Assembly (NCBI RefSeq): GCF_000720455.1
Contig: NZ_JOAK01000014.1
Location: 79,456-143,455, forward strand
Reading direction: 5' to 3'
Source of the DNA: Streptomyces virginiae
GTDB lineage: Bacteria > Actinomycetota > Actinomycetes > Streptomycetales > Streptomycetaceae
Length of the DNA: 64,000 nt
Position 1 is the first letter of the stretch. Each line of letters opens with the position of its first letter. The notes beneath the pieces are model-generated. The model was given only the letters and a program-made list of their open reading frames with translations. It was not told the origin of the DNA and ran no database searches. The position numbers and the translations under genes are program-made. Below are positions 1-8,853 of this stretch, one piece after another.

Positions 1-10
1 TCGCCCCTGG

Positions 11-120
11 GTCGTGTCGTCAAAGTAGCGCCGACCGCCCGGCAGGGGGTAGGGAACGCCCGGTTCGGGGGGTGTCCGGCAGATCGGTGTCGGACGGCCC
101 GGGCGCGGCCGTGGTCCGCC
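11..120. repeat. Dispersed palindromic repeat copy at the window edge; no gene in 1-135
   Basis: The first 135 bases hold no complete gene. They start with GTCGTGTCGTCAAAGTAGCG, which matches the ends of the repeats at 9655 and 24944 (GTGTC, then C/G, AAAGTAGCG and GACCGCCCG). A frame ending in TAG at 26-28 could be the tail of a gene to the left, as happens at the other copies, but only eight codons are visible. A second part, near 72-118, has GTGTCCGGC and its inverse GCCGGACAC and can fold. Confidence 0.45.
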
Positions 121-135
121 GGACACCCGTGTGCG

Positions 136-1320
136 TCAGCGGGCCCAGGCGGAGCCGAAGGCGTGCTCGGTGAAGCGCTCGCCGATGCGGCGGTGCCCGG
201 CGGCATCGGGGTGGAGGTCGTCGGGCAGCGGGAACTCGGCGAAGTCGGCCTCCCCGTACAGGGCGCGGCCGTCGAGGTGGTGCAGGTGGGGGTCGTCGGT
301 GGCGCGCGCCGCGGTGATGCGGGCGAGTTCGTCGCGCACGACGCGCAGGGTCAGCTTCCCCTGGGCGGCCTCCGCCGGGTCGCCGAGGGCGCGGAAGCGC
401 AGCCGGCCGTCGCCGAGGTCGGCCGCGGCCGGGCCCGGGGTGTCCTCGTGGATCGGGCAGTAGAGGGGGGAGACGACCAGGACGGGGGTGGTGGGGTGTC
501 CTTCGCGGAGGGTGTCGAGGAAGCCGTGGACGGCGGCGGTGAAGGCGCGCAGGCGCATCACGTCGTGGTTGACGAGGTTGATGCCGATCTTGAGGCTGAT
601 CAGGTCGGCGGGGGTGTCGCGCATGGTCCGTGCGGTGAACGGGTCGAGCAGGGCGTTGCCGCTGAAGCCGAGGTTGACCAGTTCCACGCCGGCGCCGGCG
701 GCTGCCAGCGCGGGCCAGGTCCCGGTCGGGCCGTCTGCGGTCGAGCCGTGGCTGATCGAACTGCCGTGGTGCAGCCAGACGCGGCGGCCGGGGTCGGGCG
801 CCGGTTCCACGGGGGCGTCGGTGCGCAGGGCGATGAGTTCGTGGATCCCCCGGTACGGCAGCCAGATCTCGACGTCCTTGGTCCCGTCGGCCAGTCCGGC
901 GAACCGGACGGTGCCGGGCGGGCCGGGGGTGAGGACCGCGGCCCAGGTGGTGGTGTCGACCGTACGGACGTTTCCGCCGTCGGCGGTGGCCCGGCCGGCC
1001 GGGCGGCCGTCGACCACGAGGTCGTAGACGGCGTCCGGGGGCGTGGGCGCGCCGCGGTAGACGGTCGTCGTGGCGAGGACGTCCAGTTCGACGGCGGTGG
1101 CCCGGGTGCGGAAGGCCAGCCGCACGCCGGCGGGCTGGGCCTCGACCTCCGCGAGGTCGCCGGGGGCCTGGCGGCGGGCCCAGGCGGGCAGCCGGTGGGG
1201 CAGGACGCCGCGGGCGGTGCGTTCCGCCTCCAGTGCGCCGCGCAGGAGTTCCGGCCCGACGGGCGTGGTGATCCAGCCGGGTGCGCCGTGGGGGGCCGTG
1301 TCGTGTTCGAGGTCGTCCAT
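136..1320 (-). CDS. SGNH/GDSL-family hydrolase
   Basis: A 394-residue cytoplasmic-looking esterase or acyl hydrolase. The N-terminal ~175 residues form a beta-rich domain like those preceding SGNH domains in carbohydrate esterases. The catalytic domain starts near residue 181. HHGSSISHG (184-192) corresponds to the GDS block with Ser188 as the likely nucleophile, GFSGN (218-222) gives the block II Gly, and DDLHPD (367-372) supplies the catalytic Asp and His. There is no clear signal peptide. The start is ATG at 1320. It runs in the same direction as the phospholipase-like gene upstream but 56 bases separate them. The substrate cannot be told from sequence; an acetyl-sugar esterase is possible. 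Confidence 0.8.
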   Translation of the reverse strand: MDDLEHDTAPHGAPGWITTPVGPELLRGALEAERTARGVLPHRLPAWARRQAPGDLAEVEAQPAGVRLAFRTRATAVELDVLATTTVYRGAPTPPDAVYDLVVDGRPAGRATADGGNVRTVDTTTWAAVLTPGPPGTVRFAGLADGTKDVEIWLPYRGIHELIALRTDAPVEPAPDPGRRVWLHHGSSISHGSTADGPTGTWPALAAAGAGVELVNLGFSGNALLDPFTARTMRDTPADLISLKIGINLVNHDVMRLRAFTAAVHGFLDTLREGHPTTPVLVVSPLYCPIHEDTPGPAAADLGDGRLRFRALGDPAEAAQGKLTLRVVRDELARITAARATDDPHLHHLDGRALYGEADFAEFPLPDDLHPDAAGHRRIGERFTEHAFGSAWAR

Positions 1321-1376
1321 TGCCTCACCCTTTCAACCGGACGCGGTTCCCGCATCCGGTTTCGGGGCGGGTCCGG

Positions 1377-2444
1377 TCACCGGCCGCGCGGGACGACGGT
1401 GGCCAGGACCTGGGGCAGCGGGTACCAGTCGGCGGAGACGACGGTGGCGTGGCGGCCGGCGAGGAGTGCGAGGCGGTCGCGGGCCTGGGTTTCGGTGGGG
1501 CGGGTGGAGTCGATGGCCGGGGCGACGGCATGGGCGTCCGTGGCGATCAGGAGGTAGTGGTTGCGGTCGTACCAGCCGGTGTCGATGGAGCCGCCGGCGT
1601 AGGCGCTCGCGTCCCCGTCGAAGATCACGAACCAGGGCCGCAGGGATGCGTCGGCGTAGCGGGTGCGCGGGTCGCCCGGCTCGGCCCGGTGCACGGCGGG
1701 GAAGGCCGCGGCCCGGTCGAGCAGGCCCTGGGCGGCGAGGGAGCGCAGGTGGACGGCGTACTCCCGGTCGGTCCACAGGGTGTCGGAGCTGTTGCCCTCC
1801 TCCAGGGTGCCGGGGATCAGCTCGACGATGAACTTTCCGGCGAGGGCGGCCCGGTCGGGCCAGGCTCCGGCGCGGGCGGCGGTGTCGAGGTCGGGGTGCC
1901 CGGCGGCCAGCAGGCCGGGGCGGTAGACGGCGTCGCCGAGGGCGCCGGTCAGCAGCGCGTCCAGTTCGGCGGGGCCGCGTCCGAGGTTCGCGGCGAAGCC
2001 GTCCTTGAGTTCCAGCTTCAGGACGACCGGCCGGTGGCCCGGGTGGGCGTCGTGCCAGCTGCGGATGTCGGCGAGGCAGCCGGCCAGGGGCTGGTTGCGC
2101 GCCTTGGTGCGCAGCTGGCCCGGGGTGGTGGCGTTCTCGCAGTTGTTGTCGTTGCCGAAGGGGTTGCTGTGGGCCACCCGCCACGAGCTGCCGAAGAAGT
2201 TGGTCCACACGTCGAGTTCGAGCATGGCGGCGCCGGAGTCCAACGCGTCGGCGAAGTAGGGGTACTTGGCCTTCTCGTAGGCGTTGTGCACACCGACGCC
2301 GGTGGAACCCGCGTACGGCAGGCCGTCGGTGGACCGGGGCGCGGGTGCGGCGCCGGACGCGCCGGCCGGTGTCGCGCCCAGCGCGAGGGTCGTGGCGGCG
2401 AGTGCGGCGCACACCGCGGCCCCCGTCCGGCTCCGCAGTCCCAT
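1377..2444 (-). CDS. Secreted Ca2+-dependent phosphoinositide phospholipase C-like protein
   Basis: Encodes 355 residues. Residues 1-30 are a signal peptide (basic start, hydrophobic Ala/Leu core, Ala-Gly-Ala end). The mature region carries GVHNAYEKAKYPY (51-63), LELDVW (75-80) and AHSN (91-94). This arrangement of first His, metal-binding Glu/Asp and second His is that of the PI-PLC TIM barrel, closest in memory to the Ca-dependent enzymes described from Streptomyces antibioticus. It would cleave phosphoinositides outside the cell. The open frame continues upstream to 3167, but ATG at 2444 is preferred because the signal peptide begins there and the upstream part is shadow of the protease gene. 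The exact lipid substrate is inferred. Confidence 0.8.
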   Translation of the reverse strand: MGLRSRTGAAVCAALAATTLALGATPAGASGAAPAPRSTDGLPYAGSTGVGVHNAYEKAKYPYFADALDSGAAMLELDVWTNFFGSSWRVAHSNPFGNDNNCENATTPGQLRTKARNQPLAGCLADIRSWHDAHPGHRPVVLKLELKDGFAANLGRGPAELDALLTGALGDAVYRPGLLAAGHPDLDTAARAGAWPDRAALAGKFIVELIPGTLEEGNSSDTLWTDREYAVHLRSLAAQGLLDRAAAFPAVHRAEPGDPRTRYADASLRPWFVIFDGDASAYAGGSIDTGWYDRNHYLLIATDAHAVAPAIDSTRPTETQARDRLALLAGRHATVVSADWYPLPQVLATVVPRGR

Positions 2445-2644
2445 GGCAGGCTCCCGTCGCTTCGCGTGCGGCTCAAGTCGGCTGGAGCGTAGGGCGGTCG
2501 GGTGACGACCGGAAGGCCCATGCATGGCATGCGCACGACGATAAGCCCGGCTGTGAGAACGGACACGTCCCGACCTCGGAACCCGGCCCGCCCTCCCCCC
2601 ATCGAACCGAGAGTCGGACGCGTACGCGGGCGGGAGGGGGCCAC

Positions 2645-3604
2645 ATGTCCAGCAGGGTTCAGGGGCGGGAGCGGGGACGGACCGCGGCGCGGGGTTCCGT
2701 GGCCGTCGGCCTGCTGTGCACCCTGGTCCTCGCGGGGGCCGGGTACGTCGCCTGGGAGCTGCGCGGCATCGCCGCCAACCGGGCGGACGGCGATCCGGCC
2801 CGGGGCGTCTACCAGCAGGACCCCGAACGTGCCGACCGGACGGCGTCGGCCGTGCTCGACGGGATCGTCCGCGAGGACCCGGACCCGCCGACCGACGGCA
2901 AGGCCTTCGCCGACGGCGGCGCGGTGAACTGGCGCTCCGGCGGATGGGAGCCCTCCGACCCGCTGGAGGCCAGACCCGCCCCCGCCGAACCGGCGATCGG
3001 CGCGCTCTTCTCCCCCGGCAACGACGGCGACCCCGACCACCACTGCTCGGGCGTCGTGGTCCACTCCCCCGCCGGTGACCTCGTCGCCACGGCCGCCCAC
3101 TGCGTGTACGGCGGCGGCTTCCGCACCAACCTCGCCTTCGCGCCGGGGTACCGGGACGGGATCGCACCGTACGGCGTCTGGGTGCCCACCCGGATCGACG
3201 TGGACCCGCGCTGGACCGCGGACCAGGACCCCGACCACGACATCGCCTTCCTCCGGCTGCGCCGGCCCGGATACCCGGGTCAGCGCCTGGAGGACGTCAC
3301 CGGCGCCGAGACCATCGCCTTCGGGCGCGAACTGCCCACGCCCGCACGGCTCGTGGGCTATCCGAACTTCTCCGAGCAGCCCCTGGACTGCCGGACCACC
3401 GCCCGCCCGGCCGGCCCGACGCAACTGCGGCTGGACTGCGCGGACGTGCCCAACGGCACCAGCGGCGGCCCGGTGCTCACCGACGGGCACACCCTGATCG
3501 GCGTGATCGGCGGCCGCGACGGCGGCGGCGACGACGAGACCTCGTACAGCATCCACTTCGGCGACGGCGTGCGCGCCCTCTACGAGCGCTCCACCCACTC
3601 CTGA
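2645..3604 (+). CDS. Membrane-anchored or secreted trypsin-like serine protease
   Basis: Encodes 319 residues. A basic N-terminus is followed by one hydrophobic segment at about 18-38, which could be a signal anchor. The chymotrypsin-fold triad is visible: ATAAHC with His152, HDIAFL with Asp199, and GTSGGP with Ser273. Cys134/Cys153 and Cys249/Cys265 are plausible disulfides. A linker of ~80 residues separates membrane segment and protease. The start is ATG at 2645, a few bases after GGGAGGGGG; the open frame runs further back but has no such site. It diverges from the phospholipase gene and ends at a hairpin terminator. The target is unknown. Confidence 0.85.
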   Translation: MSSRVQGRERGRTAARGSVAVGLLCTLVLAGAGYVAWELRGIAANRADGDPARGVYQQDPERADRTASAVLDGIVREDPDPPTDGKAFADGGAVNWRSGGWEPSDPLEARPAPAEPAIGALFSPGNDGDPDHHCSGVVVHSPAGDLVATAAHCVYGGGFRTNLAFAPGYRDGIAPYGVWVPTRIDVDPRWTADQDPDHDIAFLRLRRPGYPGQRLEDVTGAETIAFGRELPTPARLVGYPNFSEQPLDCRTTARPAGPTQLRLDCADVPNGTSGGPVLTDGHTLIGVIGGRDGGGDDETSYSIHFGDGVRALYERSTHS

Positions 3605-3605
3605 C

Positions 3606-3631
3606 CCGGTCCCTCGCCGGACAGGGACCGG
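3606..3631 (+). terminator. Hairpin terminator after the serine protease
   Basis: CCGGTCCCT (3606-3614) and AGGGACCGG (3623-3631) form a perfect 9-bp stem with an 8-base loop, starting two bases after the protease stop codon. It separates the protease from the dioxygenase pair. Confidence 0.7.
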
Positions 3632-3684
3632 CCACTACTGTTCTGAGCGATCCACCGAGCCACGCGAACGACAGGTACCGCTTG

Positions 3685-4932
3685 ATGAGCACGGCAGAGC
3701 CGGCAGAAGCCCGCATCGAGGACGCGGACACCATCATGGTCGCGCCCTCGGCGTTGCGGGACCACGACGTGGTCAGGGACTTCTTCGGGTCCGTGATCAC
3801 GCCGGAGGACTTCGCCTCCGGGGCGACCGACCTCGCACGCAAGACCGTCTACCTGTGCGGCGACCTGTCCGGGAGCGGGACCGGCGGCCGCCGACCGGAC
3901 GCGGCTGCAAGGGTGTTCGTCGTACGGGAGCTGTCACACGGCTACGACGAGGACGCCGGCGGACGGTGGGACCTCATCGGCCTCGGCCGCGTTCCCCTGC
4001 GCGTACACGGCGTCGGCGTGTACTACCGCCGCTTCTTCGAACCCGGCGCCGATCACTTCGGCCGGATCAGTGCCGAGCACGCCTTCCAGTCCCTGACGGA
4101 GTCCGACAAGCCCGCAACGGCCCACCGCAGCGGGATCTATCTGACGCCCGTCACGCGGCACGGCGACGAACTGCACTTCCGCCTGCTGCGGTGCTCGACG
4201 AATCTCTCGGGGCCGACGGAGGACTTCGGTCCCACCGACACCCGCATCGTCGAGGCTCTGAACCGGGAGGCCGCCACCGTCTTCCGCAACCACGCACCGC
4301 TCAATCACGTACTCGCCCAGATCTACCACAACACCCTTGCCACGGAGGGGCGCAAACAGTCCAAGGCCAAGATCTCGGCCCATGCCGACAAGACCAAGGA
4401 CATGCCCGCCCACGGCATCATGGCCTTCTGCACCTTCTACGACCGGCTCGACGGGCTGCGGCCCCTGGCCGAGGACGCCTTCGACTTCGGGGTGAAGGGT
4501 GCCAGCGGGCTGACCAGGCTCCACTTCCGCCTCAAGGAGCCGAGCGCACAGCACGACGGGGGCGCGCTGCCGGCGCAGTTCACCCTGACCCTGCACCCCG
4601 GCTCCGTCTTCCTCATGCCGCTGTCCACCAACCGCCTGTACACGCACGCGATCCGGCCCTCGCCGCTGGACGCCGAGTCGCTCCCGACCCGTCTGGGATA
4701 CGTGGTGCGCTGTTCGAGCGCCGAAGCCGTGCACAAGAACGGCCGCACGTTTCTCAAGACGGCCGGAGACCCGGCACCGCTGGAGCAGCCCACACCGGCG
4801 GGCATGGACGAGCTGCGCAGGCTGTACGCCGAGGAGAACAGGACCTCGTCCTTCATCGACTACGGCGACCGGTTCCCCTTCAGCATGAACACGGGAGATT
4901 ATCTTGCCCCCGCAGTCCACGATCTTGGATGA
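3685..4932 (+). CDS. AlkB-like Fe(II)/2-oxoglutarate dioxygenase with a unique N-terminal domain
   Basis: Encodes 415 residues. The first ~150 match no family I recognise. From about residue 165 to 355 it aligns by eye with the next protein and with the AlkB-type double-stranded beta-helix: FRLLRCSTNLSGP, LNHVLAQIYHN, then AHADKT giving the HxD metal pair (His233, Asp235), a distal His in TNRLYTHAIRPS (His321), and LGYVVRCSS giving the Arg (Arg342) that would bind 2-oxoglutarate. So it should be an iron-dependent oxygenase acting on a nucleic acid base, peptide or small molecule. The start is ATG at 3685, though TTG at 3682 is in frame. It overlaps the next gene by 29 bases. Substrate and process are unknown. 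Confidence 0.7.
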   Translation: MSTAEPAEARIEDADTIMVAPSALRDHDVVRDFFGSVITPEDFASGATDLARKTVYLCGDLSGSGTGGRRPDAAARVFVVRELSHGYDEDAGGRWDLIGLGRVPLRVHGVGVYYRRFFEPGADHFGRISAEHAFQSLTESDKPATAHRSGIYLTPVTRHGDELHFRLLRCSTNLSGPTEDFGPTDTRIVEALNREAATVFRNHAPLNHVLAQIYHNTLATEGRKQSKAKISAHADKTKDMPAHGIMAFCTFYDRLDGLRPLAEDAFDFGVKGASGLTRLHFRLKEPSAQHDGGALPAQFTLTLHPGSVFLMPLSTNRLYTHAIRPSPLDAESLPTRLGYVVRCSSAEAVHKNGRTFLKTAGDPAPLEQPTPAGMDELRRLYAEENRTSSFIDYGDRFPFSMNTGDYLAPAVHDLG

Positions 4933-5674
4933 GATCCTCTCGTGCGAGGTGCCGACCGACGAGGACCTCTTCGCGGAGCTGTCGGCGTCGGTCCGCTGGG
5001 AAGAGGTGGGCAAGGGCCGGCGGGGCGCCACGCTCGTCAGGACCGACGAGGCCGGCGGGGTGCCCCTCGTACGCACCACCACCCGGTACGGCGGCCCGGC
5101 GCAGCGTTTCCGGACGGTGCACGAACGGCTGGCGCGGCGCGTCCGGGAACGCGCGGCGCTCCCGGTCGGCTTCAACAACGCCCTCATCGAGCGCTACACG
5201 AACGCCTACACCACCATGGGCGGTCACTGCGACCAGGCCCTCGACCTGGCCGACGAGTCGTTCATCGCCGTGTTCTCCTGCTACCAGCATCCCGACGCGG
5301 GGCCGCCGAGAAAGCTGATCTTCGAATCGAAGGAGCCGGGTGGCGAGAGGGCCGAGATCCCCCTCGCCCACCACGGCGTCGTCGCGTTCTCCGTCGACAC
5401 GAACCGCCGGCTCAGGCACCGGATCGTCCTGGACACGCCCGCCGGAGCGGCCGACAACACATGGCTGGGCGTGACGTTCCGAACGTCGAAGACCTTCGTC
5501 CGGTTTCACGACGGACAGGCGTACCTCCCTCAGGGCGCCCGCCTCGTGGCGGCCGACGAAGAACAGGCGAGCGAGTTCTACCGGCTGCGGCGCCGTGAGA
5601 ACAAGGAAACGGACTTCAGCTACCCCCCGCTGACCTACACCGTCAGCGAGAGCGATCTGATGCCGCCGCTCTGA
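4904..5674 (+). CDS. AlkB-like Fe(II)/2-oxoglutarate dioxygenase, partner of the preceding gene
   Basis: Encodes 256 residues from a TTG start at 4904, seven bases after GGGAG. The only nearby ATG, at 4929, is out of frame. The AlkB-like core is clear: LVRTTTRYGGP (55-65), FNNALIERYTNAY (90-102), GGHCDQALDL with His108 and Asp110, TNRRLRHRIVLD with His172, and GVTFRTSK with Arg193. All iron and 2-oxoglutarate ligands of the family are present. It overlaps the upstream paralogue by 29 bases, so the two are probably co-translated and may form a heteromeric enzyme or act in sequence. Real AlkB is ~216 residues, similar in size. No DNA-binding motif is evident, so a repair role is only one option. 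Confidence 0.72.
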   Translation: MPPQSTILDEILSCEVPTDEDLFAELSASVRWEEVGKGRRGATLVRTDEAGGVPLVRTTTRYGGPAQRFRTVHERLARRVRERAALPVGFNNALIERYTNAYTTMGGHCDQALDLADESFIAVFSCYQHPDAGPPRKLIFESKEPGGERAEIPLAHHGVVAFSVDTNRRLRHRIVLDTPAGAADNTWLGVTFRTSKTFVRFHDGQAYLPQGARLVAADEEQASEFYRLRRRENKETDFSYPPLTYTVSESDLMPPL

Positions 5675-5702
5675 CCCGCCCGGTGCCGGTGAAGGCCCCG
5701 GA

Positions 5703-6668
5703 TCAGCGCGGCAGGGACGCGTAGGAGACGCCCGTCAGCTTCTCGGAGGCGGCCCAGAGCCGTTCGCCCGCGGTGTCGTCGAGGGTCCACCCCGCCCGCC
5801 AGGACGGCGCGGGCGCGCCGCGCCAGCCGAACCGCGGGCCGATGAACGCGTCCTGCCCGATCCCGGGCGCTGTGGCCGCGTACAGGGTGGGCAGCGCGCC
5901 CGAGGCGGTCGGCTGTGCGAGGACCGCGTTGCCGAAGGCCGCCGCGCGCGAGATCAGGGTGGGGCCCTCCAGCGCGGCCGCTCCGGCGTGGAGGTTGCTG
6001 GCGGCGTAGCCCGGGTGGGCCGCGGCCGCGGTGATCGTGGAGCCGGCCGCTGCGAAGCGGCGGCCCAGCTCGTGGGTGAAGAGCAGGTTGGCGGTCTTGG
6101 AACGGCCGTAGGCGACCCAGCGGCGGTAGCCGTGCTCGGCGCCCGGGCCGCCGAAGCCGCCCGTCTCCAAGGGGCCGTCCACACCGAAGCCGACCTTCCC
6201 CAGGACGTGGAAACCGCTGGAGACGTTGACGATCCGGGCCCCGGCGCCGGCGGCCCGCAGCCTCGGCAGGAGCAGCCCGGTCAGGGCGAAGTGCCCGAGG
6301 TGGTTGACCCCGAACTGGGTCTCGAACCCGTCGGCGGTCCGCCCGTACGGCAGCGCCATCACACCGGCGTTGTTGACCAGCAGGTCCAGCGAGGGGTGCC
6401 GCTCCCCGCAGGCGGTGGCGAACTCCCGCACCGAGGTCAGATCGGCGAGGTCGAGCGGTATGAACTCCACCTCCGCTCGCGGGACTTCCGCCCGCAGCCG
6501 GACCACGGCGGCCCGCCCGCGGGCCGCACTGCGGCAGGCCAGGACCACCGAGGCACCGCGCCGCGCGAGCTCGCGGGCCGTGACGTGGCCGATGCCGCTG
6601 TTGGCTCCGGTCACGACGGCGGTCCGGCCGCTCTGGTCGGGAATGTGCGTGGCGTTCCAGCCGGGCAT
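5703..6668 (-). CDS. Short-chain dehydrogenase/reductase (retinol-dehydrogenase-like)
   Basis: A 321-residue SDR. The cofactor motif TGANSGIG lies at 20-27, NNAG at 99-102, the catalytic Ser in NVSS (about 151) and YGRSK with Tyr187 and Lys191. ACRS at 44-47, with Arg after the second strand, suggests NADP(H). The length and the long insertion at 160-185 match the retinol dehydrogenase/protochlorophyllide-reductase-like branch that many actinomycetes carry for unknown alcohols or ketones. Start ATG at 6668. It is convergent with the dioxygenase pair, with 28 bases between the stops, and diverges from cobL, so it is not evidently part of either pathway. Confidence 0.85.
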   Translation of the reverse strand: MPGWNATHIPDQSGRTAVVTGANSGIGHVTARELARRGASVVLACRSAARGRAAVVRLRAEVPRAEVEFIPLDLADLTSVREFATACGERHPSLDLLVNNAGVMALPYGRTADGFETQFGVNHLGHFALTGLLLPRLRAAGAGARIVNVSSGFHVLGKVGFGVDGPLETGGFGGPGAEHGYRRWVAYGRSKTANLLFTHELGRRFAAAGSTITAAAAHPGYAASNLHAGAAALEGPTLISRAAAFGNAVLAQPTASGALPTLYAATAPGIGQDAFIGPRFGWRGAPAPSWRAGWTLDDTAGERLWAASEKLTGVSYASLPR

Positions 6669-6814
6669 GGCAGCTCCCTCGATCGCGGTGGGTCACCGAG
6701 GGTAGACCCAGGCGGTCCCGCCCGGGTTCGCGAGGGTGGGCGGGGCGTCGCATCCGCAGGCCAGTAGGCTGCGGGTCCACCCTCTTTCCCCTTCCGGCCC
6801 CGAGGTACAGCGCA

Positions 6815-8107
6815 GTGAGCTCCGCACCGCCCCCCATACCCGTGACGGTCGTCGGCCTCGGCGCCGACGGGTGGGCCGGGCTCACCGCCGCCGCGCGGTC
6901 GTCGCTGTCCTCGGCGGAGGTCCTCATCGGCGGGCCGCGCCAGCTGGACCTGCTGCCCGCCGCCGAGTGCCCCGGGCAGCGGGTGGCGTGGCCGAGCCCG
7001 CTGCGGCCGGCGGTACCGAAGCTGATGGCCGAGCACGCCGGACGCCGGATCGCGGTGCTGGCCAGCGGCGATCCGATGTTCTACGGGATCGGCCGCGCCC
7101 TCGCCGAGGAGCTCGGGCCGCGGTCCCTGCTGGTCCGCCCGCACCCCTCGTCCGTGTCCTACGCCTGCGCCCGCCTGGGCTGGCCGGTGGAGGACACCGA
7201 GGTGGTCACCGTGGTGGGCCGCCCGGTCGCCCGGCTCGCCGCCGCGCTGTACGACGGGCGCCGCGTGCTCGTCCTCAGCGCCGGCGCCGCGTCCCCGGGC
7301 GAGATCGCCGCTCTGCTGCGTGAGCGGGGCTTCGGCCCGAGCCGGATGCGGGTCCTGGAACAGCTCGGCTCCGAGCGCGAGGACGCGTACGAGGGCACGG
7401 CCGACACCTGGGACCACGCGCCCGGCGACCCCCTGAACGTGGTGGCCGTCGACTGCCGCCGGGACCCCGCCCACGGCGCGCCTCGCCTCGGCGCGACCCC
7501 CGGCCTGCCGGACGCCGCCTACGAGCACGACGGCCAGCTCACCAAGCGCCACGTCCGCGCCGCGACCCTGTGCGCGCTCGCCCCGGCCCCCGGCGAGCTG
7601 CTGTGGGACATCGGCGGCGGCTCCGGCTCCATCGGCATCGAGTGGTTGCGCACGCACCCCTCGTGCCGGGCGGTGGCCGTGGAGCGCGTCCCTGAGCGGG
7701 CCGCGCGGATCACCCGTAACGCGGCGGCGCTCGGCGTGCCCGGCCTGCGCGTGGTCGTCGGAGCCGCTCCGGAGGCGCTCGCCGGGCTCCCGGCCCCCGA
7801 CGCGGTCTTCATCGGCGGCGGACTGACCGCGCCGGGCCTGCTGGACGCGGCCTGGGCCGCGCTGGCCCCGGGCGGCCGGCTGGTGGTCAACACGGTCACC
7901 CTGGAGTCGGAGGCGGTCCTCACCGACCGCTACCGGCGCCACGGCGGCGACCTGGTGAAACTGGCGGTCGCGCACGCCGTGCCCGTCGGCGGTTTCACGG
8001 GCTGGCGGCAGGCCATGCCGGTCACCCAGTGGTCGGTGACGAAGCGGCCGGCCGCCCGGCAGGCGGACGCCGAGGACACGCACACCAAGGAGAAGGATCA
8101 GACATGA
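6815..8107 (+). CDS. cobL: Precorrin-6Y C5,15-methyltransferase (decarboxylating), CobL/CbiET fusion
   Basis: A 430-residue cytoplasmic enzyme of corrin synthesis that methylates C5 and C15 of precorrin-6Y and removes the acetate carboxylate. The N-terminal half (~1-205) is a CbiE-type tetrapyrrole methylase with VVGLGADGW and an ASGDPMFYGIG loop. The C-terminal half (~225-410) is the CbiT Rossmann domain with LLWDIGGGSGSIGIEW near residue 260. The start is GTG at 6815, about 7 bases after GAGGT. The ATGA overlap with cobM shows tight coupling. It is first of the rightward cobL-cobM-cobK operon. Confidence 0.93.
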   Translation: MSSAPPPIPVTVVGLGADGWAGLTAAARSSLSSAEVLIGGPRQLDLLPAAECPGQRVAWPSPLRPAVPKLMAEHAGRRIAVLASGDPMFYGIGRALAEELGPRSLLVRPHPSSVSYACARLGWPVEDTEVVTVVGRPVARLAAALYDGRRVLVLSAGAASPGEIAALLRERGFGPSRMRVLEQLGSEREDAYEGTADTWDHAPGDPLNVVAVDCRRDPAHGAPRLGATPGLPDAAYEHDGQLTKRHVRAATLCALAPAPGELLWDIGGGSGSIGIEWLRTHPSCRAVAVERVPERAARITRNAAALGVPGLRVVVGAAPEALAGLPAPDAVFIGGGLTAPGLLDAAWAALAPGGRLVVNTVTLESEAVLTDRYRRHGGDLVKLAVAHAVPVGGFTGWRQAMPVTQWSVTKRPAARQADAEDTHTKEKDQT

Positions 8108-8853
8108 CCGTGTACTTCATCGGTGCGGGCCCCGGCGCCGCCGACCTGATCACGGTGCGCGGTGCCCGGACCCTCGCCGCCGCCCCGGTCTGCCTGTACG
8201 CGGGCAGCCTCGTGCCGCGCGAGCTGCTCGCCGAGTGCCCGGCGGACGCCCGCCTCGTGGACACCTCGCAGCTGAACCTGGACGAGATCGTCGCCGAGTG
8301 CGTACGGGCCCACGAGGCGGGCCAGGACGTGGCGCGCCTGCACTCGGGAGACCCGTCGATCTTCAGCGCCGTCGCCGAACAGATGCGACGGCTGGACGCG
8401 GAAGGCATCCCCTACGAGGTCGTCCCGGGCGTGCCGGCCTTCGCCGCCGCGGCCGCGGCCCTCAAGCGGGAGCTGACGGTGCCCACCGTCGGGCAGACCG
8501 TGATCCTCACCCGGATCGCCCAGCAGGCGACCCCGATGCCGCCCGGCGAGGACCTGGCCACCCTGGGACGCAGCGGCGCGCTGCTCGTCCTGCACCTGGC
8601 CACCCGCTACGTGGACCGGGTGGTCGACGAGCTGCTGCCGCACTACGGGGCCGAGTGCCCGGTGGCGGTGGTGGCGATGGCCAGCCGCCCCGACGAGCTG
8701 ATCCTGCGCGGCACCCTGGCCGACATCGCCGGCCGGGTGAAGGAGGCGGGCCTGGTCCGCACCGCCGTCATCGTGGTGGGCCGCACCCTGGGCGCCGAGC
8801 AGTTCCGCGACAGCCACCTGTACTCCCCCGAGCGCGACCGGCATGTCTGCTGA
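8104..8853 (+). CDS. cobM: Precorrin-4 C11-methyltransferase
   Basis: A 249-residue SAM-dependent tetrapyrrole methylase. YFIGAGPGAADLITVRG at 4-20, LHSGDPSIF near 79-87 and VVPGVPAFAAAAAAL near 106-120 are the family signatures and mark it as CobM/CbiF. It adds the C11 methyl of precorrin-4. The start is ATG at 8104, sharing ATGA with the cobL stop and preceded by AAGGAG. The open frame continues upstream inside cobL but has no support there. Its last 11 bases overlap cobK. Confidence 0.95.
   Translation: MTVYFIGAGPGAADLITVRGARTLAAAPVCLYAGSLVPRELLAECPADARLVDTSQLNLDEIVAECVRAHEAGQDVARLHSGDPSIFSAVAEQMRRLDAEGIPYEVVPGVPAFAAAAAALKRELTVPTVGQTVILTRIAQQATPMPPGEDLATLGRSGALLVLHLATRYVDRVVDELLPHYGAECPVAVVAMASRPDELILRGTLADIAGRVKEAGLVRTAVIVVGRTLGAEQFRDSHLYSPERDRHVC

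Noticed and set aside
3682..5674. Naming the dioxygenase pair as alkB DNA repair genes
   Set aside because: The metal ligands fit the fold, but substrate-binding features of repair enzymes cannot be read, so a repair function would be over-interpretation.
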